This document shows, piece by piece, positions 34,198 through 43,600 of a stretch of 64,000 nucleotides of DNA (its first letter is position 1; the number at the start of each line of letters is the position of its first letter). This DNA is from Paenibacillaceae bacterium (GTDB lineage Bacteria > Bacillota > Clostridia > Lachnospirales > Lachnospiraceae). Both the position numbers and the translations under genes were made by a program. Below the pieces are notes generated by a model that saw nothing but the letters and a program-made list of their open reading frames with translations, did no database searches and was not told the origin of the DNA. Location of the stretch: assembly GCA_015057705.1 (NCBI GenBank), contig SVDU01000011.1, forward strand, positions 89,522 through 153,521. The letters are read 5' to 3'.

Positions 34198-34719
34198 ATG
34201 TTTCAGAAATTTTATCCAGATGAAGACGTAAATTCCACGTATGAAATACCCTTTGAGGATTTTTATAAAAAAGGAATCAGGGGTATTATTTTTGATATTG
34301 ACAATACCCTTGTTCCCCATGGGGCACCGGCGGACAACCGGGCAAAGAAGATGTTTTTAAGGCTTCATGATCTGGGAATGGAAACCTGTCTTTTATCCAA
34401 CAACAAAGAACAGAGAGTGTCCGCTTTTGCGGAAGATACAGGCAGCCTTAATTATATTTTCAAAGGAAGAAAGCCTGGAGTGGAAGGGTATCAGCGGGCC
34501 ATGAAGCTTATGGGTACCAATTCTTCCAATACAATTTTTGTAGGAGACCAGCTTTTTACCGATGTGTTTGGCGCAAAGAGGGCTGGAATCTACAGCATTC
34601 TGGTCAGCCGGATCCATCCAAAAGAAGAGATTCAGATCAGAATAAAGCGGGCGCTAGAGTCCGTTGTTCTGTATTATTACCGCAAGAATAAAAAAATGAA
34701 GCAATTAAAGCGCAGCTAA
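34198..34719 (+). CDS. yqeG: YqeG family HAD IIIA-type phosphatase
   Basis: A 173-residue HAD-superfamily protein. Motif I is IIFDIDNTLVPHGAP near residue 30 (catalytic Asp pair DIDNT), motif II is LLSNN near 64, Lys of motif III in FKGRKPG near 90, and motif IV FVGDQLFTDVFGAKRAGI near 115. YqeG proteins are thought to act on phosphorylated substrates, with phosphatidylglycerophosphate as the known substrate in relatives; not provable here. It starts 7 bp after nrdR with GGAGAGCC upstream. Confidence 0.92.
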   Translation: MFQKFYPDEDVNSTYEIPFEDFYKKGIRGIIFDIDNTLVPHGAPADNRAKKMFLRLHDLGMETCLLSNNKEQRVSAFAEDTGSLNYIFKGRKPGVEGYQRAMKLMGTNSSNTIFVGDQLFTDVFGAKRAGIYSILVSRIHPKEEIQIRIKRALESVVLYYYRKNKKMKQLKRS

Positions 34720-34856
34720 CCGTCGGCGGGTATATTTGTTGTTTTCCGGTTATAATATCAGAGAAGAGAAATGTTTTCATGGACATGCAGATGACTTTTT
34801 TAATCATAAATGATTAGTATATGATAAAGAAATAAGGAGATATTTGCAAAAAACAG

Positions 34857-34885
34857 TTGAAAATGCATTAATTTTAGTATAGAAT
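34857..34885 (+). promoter_or_regulatory. Sigma-A promoter of efp
   Basis: TTGAAA (34857-34862), 17-nt spacer, TAGAAT (34880-34885), 40 bp before the start codon. Confidence 0.78.
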
Positions 34886-34925
34886 ATAAAAGGTTAAGAA
34901 GTGAATTCAAGGAGGAATATCATTT

Positions 34926-35483
34926 ATGATATCAGCGGGTGATTTTAGAAACGGTATCACATTGGAGATCGATGGTACTGTATATCAGATTATGGAGTTT
35001 CAGCACGTGAAACCTGGTAAAGGTGCTGCTTTCGTAAGAACAAAGATTAAAGATGTGGTAAACGGCGGCGTTGTAGAACGCACATTCCGCCCGACAGAGA
35101 AGTTTCCGCAGGCTAGAATCGACAGAGTAGACATGCAGTATCTGTATGCCGATGGAGATCTTCATAACTTTATGGATACCAGCAGCTATGAACAGGTTGC
35201 ATTAAGCGATGATGTCGTTGGAGATGCATTAAAGTTTGTGAAAGAGAATGATACAGTAAAGGTATGCTCTTACAATGGTAAGGTATATTCTATAGAGCCT
35301 CCGTTATTTGTGGAACTGGTTATTACTGATACAGAGCCAGGATTTAAAGGTGATACTGCTCAGGGAGCTACTAAGCCAGCTACCGTGGAAACCGGTGCAG
35401 TGGTTTACGTACCTTTATTTGTTGAACAGGGTGATAAGATTAAGATTGATACACGTACAGGTGAATACCTGTCCAGAGTTTAA
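34926..35483 (+). CDS. efp: Translation elongation factor P
   Basis: EF-P relieves ribosome stalling at polyproline sequences. The 185-residue protein has the three beta-barrel domains: KOW-like domain with the exposed loop [17 protein letters not shown] around residue 27-43, where the Lys in PGKG is the usual modification position, domain II ([20 protein letters not shown]) and OB domain III ([30 protein letters not shown]). CAAGGAGGAATATC precedes ATG 34926. A clear terminator follows at 35536. Confidence 0.97.
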   Translation: MISAGDFRNGITLEIDGTVYQIMEFQHVKPGKGAAFVRTKIKDVVNGGVVERTFRPTEKFPQARIDRVDMQYLYADGDLHNFMDTSSYEQVALSDDVVGDALKFVKENDTVKVCSYNGKVYSIEPPLFVELVITDTEPGFKGDTAQGATKPATVETGAVVYVPLFVEQGDKIKIDTRTGEYLSRV

Positions 35484-35535
35484 TCAGGAAAAAAAGACCG
35501 GACTGCCCAATGTCATTTAGTTATAGATGACACAT

Positions 35536-35572
35536 GAGTAGAGTATGTAGAAATACATACCCTGCTCTTTTT
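35536..35572 (+). terminator. Intrinsic terminator after efp
   Basis: GAGTAGAGTATGTA (35536-35549) pairs with TACATACCCTGCTC (35554-35567), loop GAAA, followed by T5. Confidence 0.9.
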
Positions 35573-35591
35573 ATGGGTTTTTGACCTGTTG

Positions 35592-35707
35592 AAAATGGGT
35601 GAGTTTCTCTTTAAGAGAAATGAATCCATGTGAAATAATAAACCACCAGCTATGCGGGTGCGAGTCAGGGCAATAACCTTTTCACAAGCCACCCATTTTA
35701 CGGGTGG
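35592..35707. other. Unexplained structured intergenic element
   Basis: AAAATGGGTG (35592-35601) is perfectly complementary to CACCCATTTT (35690-35699). Inside lie a hairpin TTTCTC/GAGAAA (35604-35609/35615-35620) and CACC/GGTG (35644-35647/35657-35660). CCACCC (35689-35694) can also pair with GGGTGG (35702-35707), so the outer stem and the 3' hairpin exclude each other. It lies after the efp terminator and before a convergent gene, so neither neighbour needs it as a leader. It could be a small RNA or a decayed IS200/IS605-like or MITE end. No ORF is present. The rest of the 302-bp gap (35710-35785) shows nothing. Confidence 0.55.
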
Positions 35708-35785
35708 TCTTGTCTAGTTATATTATTATAAATTCAGCTTAATCTTAACTATGCAGAGATATGCGTGAAGTATGATGCGTTTACC

Positions 35786-36973
35786 TTATTCACAAAGCGC
35801 TTTTGCTATCCCGGCAGCTCTTTCAAAGTCTTCTTCCCGTGGATTCCATAAGCATTTGGCTTCCTCTTCAACTACTGAAAATCCTGCATCTGTCAGCTTT
35901 TCACGAAGAACCTTAGTACCTTCACCGCTCCAGCCGTAGCATCCAAATACAGCAGCTTTTTTCTCTTTGAATCTAAGCTCTTTTAAGAAATCCAGCCAGC
36001 CGCCTACGGAAGAAAGAATGCTGCCTCCTACAGTCGGGGAACCCAGCGCAATGGCTTTTGACTTAAATACTTCGGTCATAATGTCATTTTTATCCGACTT
36101 GGAAATGTTGTAAATCTTTACTCGGGTCTGAGGGGAAAGCTCAGCGATTTCCGAACTGATCTTATGGGCAAGCTGTTTTGTGCCTTCCCACATAGTATCA
36201 TAAACAATGGTGATCTGGTCTTCCTGGTAATTCTGAGACCACTCATAGTATTTTTCCACGATCTGTAAGGGATTATCTCTCCAGATACAGCCATGGCTGG
36301 TGGCAATGATGTCAATAGGAAGATTAAGCGCCTGAATTTCTTCTACTTTCTTTTTCACAAGAAGTGAAAATGGAGTTAAAATATTGGCATAATATTTAAG
36401 CGCTTCTTCCCAAAGTCTGCACTGATCGGCCTTATCATTGAATAATTCTTCTACGGCAAAGTGCTGTCCAAAAGCATCGTTGGAAAAGAGAATGTTATCC
36501 CCGGTTAAATAGGTAGCCATGCTATCTGGCCAGTGAAGCATCTTCATCTCCACAAATACCAGCTTCTTGCCGTTTCCAATGTCCACAGAATCCCCTGTTT
36601 TCACAACCTGGTAATTCCACTCCGGATGGTGATACTGTCCCGTAAGGGATTTCACTCCGTTGGCAGTACAGTAAATCGGAGTATTTGGTATCTTCTCCAT
36701 TAAAGCTGGAAGGGAACCGCTGTGGTCCACCTCTCCATGGTTGGCAACAATAAAGTCAATTTTATTTAAATCAATTTCCTTTTCCAGATTGTCGATAAAT
36801 TCTGTGGAATGAGGTTTCCATACGGTATCGATCAACACGGTTTTTTCTTCCTGGATCAGATATGCATTCTGGCTGGAACCGTGGTTGATAGAGTAGTCTG
36901 CCCCGTGGAAGGATTCAAGCTCCCAATCAATAATACCGACCCAGTTGACATTGTTCTTTACAAGTTTTTTCAT
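35786..36973 (-). CDS. fprA: Flavodiiron protein (FprA/NorV type), O2 or NO reductase
   Basis: Reduces O2 to water or NO to N2O with a non-haem diiron site and FMN, protecting anaerobes. The 395-residue protein has the metallo-beta-lactamase-like domain with diiron ligands HGEVDHSG near residue 80 and further His near 145 and 225 (LHWPDSM, ATSHGCIW), then the flavodoxin domain from residue 250 (IVYDTMWEGTKQLAHKI, GSPTVGGSILSSVGGW, FGCYGWSGEG). ATG 36973 has AAGGAGG at the proper distance; it starts one base after the stop of ric, so the two genes are translationally coupled. Confidence 0.95.
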   Translation of the reverse strand: MKKLVKNNVNWVGIIDWELESFHGADYSINHGSSQNAYLIQEEKTVLIDTVWKPHSTEFIDNLEKEIDLNKIDFIVANHGEVDHSGSLPALMEKIPNTPIYCTANGVKSLTGQYHHPEWNYQVVKTGDSVDIGNGKKLVFVEMKMLHWPDSMATYLTGDNILFSNDAFGQHFAVEELFNDKADQCRLWEEALKYYANILTPFSLLVKKKVEEIQALNLPIDIIATSHGCIWRDNPLQIVEKYYEWSQNYQEDQITIVYDTMWEGTKQLAHKISSEIAELSPQTRVKIYNISKSDKNDIMTEVFKSKAIALGSPTVGGSILSSVGGWLDFLKELRFKEKKAAVFGCYGWSGEGTKVLREKLTDAGFSVVEEEAKCLWNPREEDFERAAGIAKALCE

Positions 36974-36974
36974 C

Positions 36975-37673
36975 TTAATGTCCTCCTTCATATTTTGAAA
37001 ATAACAGTGAGTTTTCTGTGAATATATGGTTGTAAATATCTTTGATCAGCTCATGAAGCTTTTGAAACAGCATGTGATAGGAGGTACAGCCTCCAGCCGG
37101 AACCGTAAAGTCATTGGTGCAGGCAATGATATCTTTGATTAGGTTTCCGGCTGCATCGTGTTCATCTTCCAGTTCTTTTACATACCCTCCATCGTTTTTT
37201 TTGTTATAGCTCTGTTTCATATATGGAAAGACAAGCTTTTCTTCCTTGGCAAAATGCTCTTCCAGTTCCTTCTTTAAATCAGAGAAAAGTCCGTGAAGGG
37301 GTATCAGCTGATCATGATGATGGGCATAATGAGCCAGAAGCACCTTATTTGCAAGAGCATCAATTTCTGAAAGAAGGGTCCGCTCTTTTCCGTGATAGGT
37401 ATCAATGATGTAATCAATAAGTGCCGGAACTTCCATTTCCATAAGACGGTCAACGTCTAAAACTTCTGTGGGAGCAGGTTCTTTTGTCTGTTTTTCAAGT
37501 TTTTTATTTAATACATCTATAAAGCTTTTGGAATCAATGGAAAGCTGATTTAATGCATCTTCCAGTGCATCATTGCCTCCGCAGCAATAATCAATGTGAA
37601 AGTCATTAAAAATATCAACGGCCCTGGGATAAGCTTTTACGATTTCGTTTAATTTCATTTTATTTGTAATCAT
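36975..37673 (-). CDS. ric: Iron-sulfur cluster repair di-iron protein Ric (ScdA/YtfE)
   Basis: Repairs Fe-S clusters damaged by nitric oxide or peroxide. The 232-residue protein has an N-terminal DUF542/ScdA_N domain with YCCGG near residue 29, and a hemerythrin-like four-helix bundle with iron ligands in AHHHDQLIPLHGLF, ELEEHFAKEEKLVFPYM, LEDEHDAAGNLI and YNHIFTENSLLF. All expected His and Glu are visible. It is the first gene of an operon with fprA and lies 120 bp downstream of a Crp/Fnr regulator on the same strand. AAAGGGAGGATATAG precedes the ATG. Confidence 0.94.
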   Translation of the reverse strand: MITNKMKLNEIVKAYPRAVDIFNDFHIDYCCGGNDALEDALNQLSIDSKSFIDVLNKKLEKQTKEPAPTEVLDVDRLMEMEVPALIDYIIDTYHGKERTLLSEIDALANKVLLAHYAHHHDQLIPLHGLFSDLKKELEEHFAKEEKLVFPYMKQSYNKKNDGGYVKELEDEHDAAGNLIKDIIACTNDFTVPAGGCTSYHMLFQKLHELIKDIYNHIFTENSLLFSKYEGGH

Positions 37674-37713
37674 CTATATCCTCCCTTTCGAGTTCATAAC
37701 TGTTTCGGTAAGG

Positions 37714-37756
37714 TTAGTATAACCCGGCAAGAGAGAGAAAAATGTGATTTAAATCA
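37714..37756 (-). promoter_or_regulatory. ric-fprA promoter with Crp/Fnr-type palindrome
   Basis: On the minus strand the -10 is TATACT (37714-37719). A perfect palindrome TGATTTAAATCA (37745-37756) is centred near -43 relative to the inferred start, the class II position for Crp/Fnr activators; TGAT and ATCA are the Fnr-type half-sites. The -35 region between them is poor (T-run), which fits activator dependence. Confidence 0.75.
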
Positions 37757-37793
37757 TTATTTGAAACTTTTTGTAATTTATTTTGTTTTCTGG

Positions 37794-38483
37794 CTAAATA
37801 TCGTTTTCAAAGATATCTCTTAACAAATCTTTGTTTAAAATATGCACCTTTCGATTTCCTTCCAGAGCAATGGCTCCGTCATTGCGAAGCTCTCCCATCT
37901 TTCGGCTGATGGTTTCCCGGCGGACGTTGATGTAGGCTGCAATGTCTTCTCTGGTCAGTTCAATGGTGTCTTTGTTGATCCGGCTGCTTCGGAACAGAAT
38001 AAATCCTGCGATCCTTGCCTTGGCATCGTTTACGGATAATAATTGAACCAGTTCGTTGGCAAGGGAAAGCTTATTGCCGATCACATTTAACAGCTTGATC
38101 CCGATCTCCGGTCTTTTTAAGATCATATTTTGAATATCCTTTAGATAAATCAAGCAGACACCACTTTCTCCCATGGAAACGGCGTTTGCTTCCAGTGTTT
38201 TTCCTCCGAATATATTCTGCTCTCCGTAGAAATCTCCTTCATCAAGAATATCAAGAACATACTCTTTTCCGTCCAGGGAATAGCGGTTGATTTTGATTTT
38301 GCCGTAACGGATGACCATAATTTTATCTGCCGGATCCTTCTCATGAAAGATGGCATCCCCTTTCTGGAAATCCAGATGCTGTGCTTTTGATATCAGCTCC
38401 TTTTGTTCATCAAAGGAAAGGGATTCAAAAAGTGAGATACGGGAAGTGCATAGTTGGTTGCAGCAGCTGCATTGATGTGCCAT
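37794..38483 (-). CDS. Crp/Fnr family transcriptional regulator, probable nitrosative/redox sensor
   Basis: A 229-residue regulator with a cyclic-nucleotide-like effector domain (GDAIFHEKDPADKIMVIRYG near 45, GDFYGEQNIFGG near 85) and a C-terminal helix-turn-helix (LTREDIAAYINVRRETISRK near 180). The N-terminus has a cysteine cluster HQCSCCNQLCTS (residues 3-14), which could bind an Fe-S cluster as in Fnr, or zinc. Its position next to ric-fprA and a Fnr-type palindrome suggests an HcpR-like NO-responsive activator; that is inference. ATG 38483 has AAAGGAG upstream; the open frame extends 78 bases further without support. Confidence 0.9.
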   Translation of the reverse strand: MAHQCSCCNQLCTSRISLFESLSFDEQKELISKAQHLDFQKGDAIFHEKDPADKIMVIRYGKIKINRYSLDGKEYVLDILDEGDFYGEQNIFGGKTLEANAVSMGESGVCLIYLKDIQNMILKRPEIGIKLLNVIGNKLSLANELVQLLSVNDAKARIAGFILFRSSRINKDTIELTREDIAAYINVRRETISRKMGELRNDGAIALEGNRKVHILNKDLLRDIFENDI

Positions 38484-38531
38484 AGGGCTCCTTTCCAGGC
38501 ATTTGTATCCTTTTTGTTTCTTCTTAACTGA

Positions 38532-38561
38532 ATCATATATCACACCAGATGAGAATTGCAA
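38532..38561 (-). promoter_or_regulatory. Probable promoter of the Crp/Fnr regulator gene
   Basis: On the minus strand TTGCAA (38556-38561), 18-nt spacer, TATGAT (38532-38537). An 8-bp palindrome ATTGCAAT overlaps the -35. The rest of this 375-bp gap, about 38565-38775, is A/T-rich and I see no gene or structured RNA in it. Confidence 0.55.
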
Positions 38562-38779
38562 TCATTTTATTTTAATTTGTTGTTTTATGGATTGTGGGTT
38601 ATCAGATAGAAAATTACGTTGAATATACGATTTAGGTTGATCAATGGAAAGACCTTTCAACAGCCATTTGAATGATAATCTGGAAAAGTGATCAGAATGA
38701 AGACGTACAAAAATATACAACACACATATTAAAAAATATAGAATCCAAATAAAAGAATAGCGGAGAGGACATAAAAAAA

Positions 38780-38808
38780 TTGATTTTTAATATTACTTGT
38801 AATATAAT
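38780..38808 (+). promoter_or_regulatory. Sigma-A promoter of argS
   Basis: TTGATT (38780-38785), 17-nt spacer, TATAAT (38803-38808), 50 bp before the start codon. No T-box or other leader structure is present. Confidence 0.75.
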
Positions 38809-38858
38809 TAGTATTTAGCTTAGAAATTTATGGAGTAGAAAAAGGAGACAAGAAACCG

Positions 38859-40628
38859 ATGAAGAAGATTCTTGATTTAATTACGGCAGAGATGAAGACA
38901 GCTTTTGCAGATTGCGGATACGATGAAATTTATGCAAAGGTGACTTTATCCAACCGTCCGGATCTTTGCGAGTACCAGTGCAACGGAGCCATGGCGGCAG
39001 CCAAAGCTTATAAAAAGAAACCGTTTGATATCGCATCGGAAGTGGTGTCAAAACTTTTAGCAAGTCACGCTTTTGAAACGGTGGAAGCGGTGATGCCTGG
39101 ATTTATTAACTTAAAGATCAATGCCGGTTATCTGGCAGAATATATGAACAAGATGGCAGGCGAGGACCAGTGCGGCTGTGAAAAAACAGATGAGCCTATG
39201 ACCATTGTGGTAGATTACGGCGGCGCCAATGTGGCAAAGCCACTTCATGTAGGTCACCTGCGTTCTGCTGTTATTGGAGAAAGCATTAAGCGCATGGGCC
39301 GTTTTCTGGGACATAACATCATCGGTGATGTACATCTGGGTGACTGGGGGCTTCAGATGGGCCTGATTATAGAAGAATTAAGAGACAGAAAACCGGAACT
39401 TCCCTACTTTGATGAATCATTTGAAGGTGAATATCCAAAAGATGCCCCATTTACCATCACAGAGTTAGAAGAGATTTATCCTGCGGCCAGTTTAAAATCC
39501 AAAGAGGACGAATCATTCAGTAAGAGAGCCCACGAAGCAACCTTAAAGCTGCAAAATGGATATGCGCCCTATCGTGCTATCTGGCGGCATATTATTCATG
39601 TTTCCGTGGCTGATTTAAAGATGAATTACGGTAGTCTCAATGTCAACTTTGATTTATGGAAGGGGGAAAGCGATGCGGAACCCTATATTCCCCAGGTGAT
39701 TGAAGAACTGACCGAAAAAGGACTTGCCTACGAAAGTCAGGGCGCCCTTGTGGTTGATGTTGCCATGGAGGGAGATTCCAAGGAACTGCCTCCTTGTATT
39801 ATCAGAAAATCCGACGGAGCAGCGTTATACTCCACCTCTGATCTTGGTACTATTATTGAAAGGGAGAAAGAGATAAAGCCGGACTGGTATATTTATGTAA
39901 CAGACAAACGTCAGGAACTTCATTTTACCCAGGTATTCCGTGTTGCGAAAAAAGCAGGCTTTGTTCATGCCGATAAAAAAATGTCTCATCTTGCCTTTGG
40001 CACCATGAACGGCAAAGACGGAAAACCATTTAAGACAAGAGACGGCGGCGTGCTGCGTCTGGAAACTCTGGTTTCCGATATCAGCCAGGCTGCCTATGAA
40101 AAGATTATGGAGAACCGTTCAGTTTCCGAGGAAGAAGCAAGAGAGACTTCTAAAATCGTGGGTATGGCAGCTTTAAAATACGGGGATTTATCCAATCAGG
40201 CTGCAAAGGATTATATCTTTGATATGGATCGGTTCGTATCCTTTGAAGGGAATACAGGTCCTTACATCCTCTATACCATTGTGCGTATCAAATCCATTCT
40301 GGCAAAGTACCAGACTTTGGACGATAAGTATCAGGGAGAGGAAAAGATTCTTCCCGCTGCCTCAGATGCAGAAAAAGATTTAATGCTCCAGCTGTCCAGA
40401 TACAATGAAGTGGCAGAAAGCTCTTTCCTGGAGCTGGCTCCTCATAAAATATGCCAGTATGTCTATGAATTAGCCAATTCATTTAATCGCTTCTATCATG
40501 ATACAAAGATCATTACAGAAGAGAATAAAGAACAGCAGGCCTCATGGATCGGTCTGATTCGTCTGGCAAAGGATGTGCTGAGTGGCTGCATCGGAGTACT
40601 TGGTATTGAAGCACCGGAACGTATGTAA
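38859..40628 (+). CDS. argS: Arginyl-tRNA synthetase
   Basis: Class I synthetase charging tRNA-Arg. The 589-residue protein has the N-terminal Arg_tRNA_synt_N domain, the HIGH-type motif AKPLHVGHLRSAVIG near residue 127, the conserved YVTDKRQELHFTQVF near 345, the degenerate KMSKS region (FKTRDGGVLRLETL near 385), and a C-terminal DALR anticodon-binding domain (AESSFLELAPHKICQYVYEL near 525). Length is normal. AAAGGAGACAAG precedes ATG 38859. Unlike valS and thrS here it has no T-box. Confidence 0.96.
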   Translation: MKKILDLITAEMKTAFADCGYDEIYAKVTLSNRPDLCEYQCNGAMAAAKAYKKKPFDIASEVVSKLLASHAFETVEAVMPGFINLKINAGYLAEYMNKMAGEDQCGCEKTDEPMTIVVDYGGANVAKPLHVGHLRSAVIGESIKRMGRFLGHNIIGDVHLGDWGLQMGLIIEELRDRKPELPYFDESFEGEYPKDAPFTITELEEIYPAASLKSKEDESFSKRAHEATLKLQNGYAPYRAIWRHIIHVSVADLKMNYGSLNVNFDLWKGESDAEPYIPQVIEELTEKGLAYESQGALVVDVAMEGDSKELPPCIIRKSDGAALYSTSDLGTIIEREKEIKPDWYIYVTDKRQELHFTQVFRVAKKAGFVHADKKMSHLAFGTMNGKDGKPFKTRDGGVLRLETLVSDISQAAYEKIMENRSVSEEEARETSKIVGMAALKYGDLSNQAAKDYIFDMDRFVSFEGNTGPYILYTIVRIKSILAKYQTLDDKYQGEEKILPAASDAEKDLMLQLSRYNEVAESSFLELAPHKICQYVYELANSFNRFYHDTKIITEENKEQQASWIGLIRLAKDVLSGCIGVLGIEAPERM

Positions 40629-40649
40629 ATGGAACGGATGTGAGGGGTT

Positions 40650-43600
40650 ATGAAAGTATCACAGATAACGGCCAATGCTTTTTGGAAGGGTGAAACCGGA
40701 GTTAAGGCATTGGTGGAAGATCAGGGAAAAGAATATAAAGCAAGTCTTCATATCAAGGGTAGTCAGGTATTTGACTACTCTTGTTCCTGCGCTCAGGGGA
40801 ATTCCTACCGTGGGATGTGCCCTCACTGTCAGGCTCTTTTTAAGGCTTATGAAGAACAGGAATCAGGGAATCAGGGAAAGCCGGTTACCACTTCTGCCCA
40901 GGCGAGAGCCATGATCCGGGAGTATACCAACGGGGAAGTTGCCAGAATTATGAGTGAGGGCCAGGAAGAACAGATTTCCCTTCTGGTATCCGTTTTAGTT
41001 AACCGCAGAGAGGTGAAACTGGAAGTAAAGCTTGGCAGGGACCGCCTTTATCTGATTAAGGATTTAGCGGCGTTTGCAGATGCCATGGATCATGGAACTT
41101 ATGTGGAATATGGCAAAAATCTTGCTTTTTATCATAACCGGTCTGTCTTTGTAAAAGAGAGCCGTCCACTTCTGGACTTTTTGCTGGAATCCATTAATGG
41201 ATATTGCGAACAGTATGAGCAGATGCAGAAAAGCTCCTTTTCTGCACGCCCAGTCATGCGTTATTTAAACTTAAGCAAGACGGCAAGAGACCGGTTCTTT
41301 GGTATTATGAAAGGTACGATTCTGGAGTTTGAGGATCACAGGGGGGAGAAAAGACAGCTGAAGATCTCTGGGCGTAATCCGGATCTGACTGTGACGGCGG
41401 TCCGTGAGGGCAGAGATGGAGTCCGTATATCCATAGACAAGAAGCTCCTGGTTGTGAAGGGAGAAAACCGTCTGTACCTTGGAGATTTAAAAAATCTGTC
41501 TTGTTGTGACCAGCCTTGCAGTGAGACCCTTGGCGTTTTTTTAGACCAGATGATGAGCGGTTATGGCATGGAGTGTGAAACCGTAATTAATAATAAGGAT
41601 ATGCCTCTTTTTTATGAACGGGTATTAAAAAGGATCGCTTCTTACTGCACCATTGATTCAGGCAGTCTTGATCTTGAGTCTTTTAAACCGGAGGAACTAA
41701 GAGCCAGGTTTGATTTTGACAGTGCTGATCCCAGTAAGCTGATTTTGCGCCCCACCCTTTCTTATGGAAGCTATTCCTTTCAACCCGTTGAAGATGAAAA
41801 ACTTCCACGAACCGTTTGCAGAGATGTTCCGGGGGAATTTCGCATCAGCCAGATGATTACAAAGTATTTTAAATACAGGGAATATGAATCAGATTATCCG
41901 GCAATCAAGGATGATGAGGAAGCAGTATACCGTCTTCTTACAGAAGGAATCAGAGAATTCATGGCTATAGGAGAGGTTTATTTTTCTGAATCATTTAAAA
42001 AACTGAAAGTGCTTCCGCCCCCTAAAATTTCTGTGGGTGTAAAAAGTACAGGAAACTGGCTTGAGCTGGACGTGGATGCTGGTGAACTAACCGGTCAGGA
42101 TTTAGCCAGGCTTTTATCTGAATACAGCAGAAAAAAGAAGTACTACCGGCTAAAAAGCGGAGAATTCGTTAATCTTGAGGATAATGGTCTCATTACCATT
42201 GCAAAACTTGTTGAGGGACTGGGGCTGAATCCAGGTGAGCTGGAGAATAAAAAATTCCGCCTGCCTAAATACAGGGCTCTATATCTGGATGGTCTTTTTA
42301 AAGAAGAAAGCGGCATAACATTATACAGGGACCAGTTGTACAAGGCAGTGGTACGGGGGATGAAATCCGTAGAGGACAGCGATTTTGAGATACCGAACCC
42401 CCTTGAGTCTGTGCTCAGAGGATACCAAAAGACGGGGTACCGCTGGCTTAAGACTCTGGATAAATATGGATTCGGCGGAATACTGGCTGATGATATGGGA
42501 CTGGGAAAGACCATTCAGGTCATTGCATTAATCCTTGATGAAGCCCAGAAAAATCCGGATGCCAGCTTTCTGGTCGTCTGTCCCGCTTCTCTTGTCTATA
42601 ACTGGGAAAATGAGATTCATCTCTTTGCACCGTCGTTACGGGTAATAACTGTTACTGGTACGGCACCAGAGAGAGAAGAACAGTTAGAGAATTTAGAGAA
42701 GGGAACTGTGGTCGTCACTTCCTACGATCTGCTGAAACGAGATATAGAACTTTATGACGGAATTACATTCCGTTTCCAGATCATTGATGAGGCTCAGTAC
42801 ATCAAGAACGCATCTACCCAGAGTGCAAAGGCCGTAAAAACAGTGGATGCCGTGTGCAGGTTTGCCTTGACCGGTACCCCCATCGAAAACCGCCTTTCTG
42901 AACTTTGGAGTATCTTTGATTTCCTGATGCCTGGTTTTCTTTTCCATTACCAGAAGTTTAAGAAAGAATATGAAATGCCGATTGTAAAGAACCAGGAACA
43001 ATGGGTACTGGAAAGCCTTCACCGCCTGATCGGTCCTTTTATTTTACGAAGACTGAAAAAAGACGTATTAAAAGAGCTGCCTGACAAGCTGGAGACTGTG
43101 GTATACTCTGCTTTTGACAGAGAGCAAAAGGATTTATATACAGCCAATGCCTACCGTTTAAAGACAGAACTGGAAAGCAGGGAAGGAAGAAGTGGAAGAG
43201 ATAACATACAGATACTGGCAGAGCTTACAAGGCTGCGTCAGATCTGCTGTGATCCCCATTTATGCTATGATAATTACAGAGGAGATTCGGCAAAACTGGA
43301 AACCTGCGTTGATTTAATTAAGAATGGCGTGGAAGGAGGGCATAAGATCCTTTTATTTTCCCAGTTTACCTCCATGCTTGAGATCATTGAAAAAAGGATT
43401 AAGGGTGAAGGGGTTTCCTGCTATATGCTTACAGGAGGCACACCCAAGGAAGAACGGCTTCATATGGTTAATTCCTTTAAAAATGATGAGATTCCCCTGT
43501 TTCTTATTTCCTTAAAAGCAGGCGGAACCGGCCTTAATTTAACCGCTGCAGATATGGTGATTCACTTTGATCCCTGGTGGAACGTAGCGGCACAGAATCA

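Noticed and set aside
38565..38775. A gene or RNA in the A/T-rich gap between the Crp/Fnr gene and argS
   Set aside because: Only scattered short palindromes such as TTGATCAA occur; no ORF with a ribosome site and no extended pairing.
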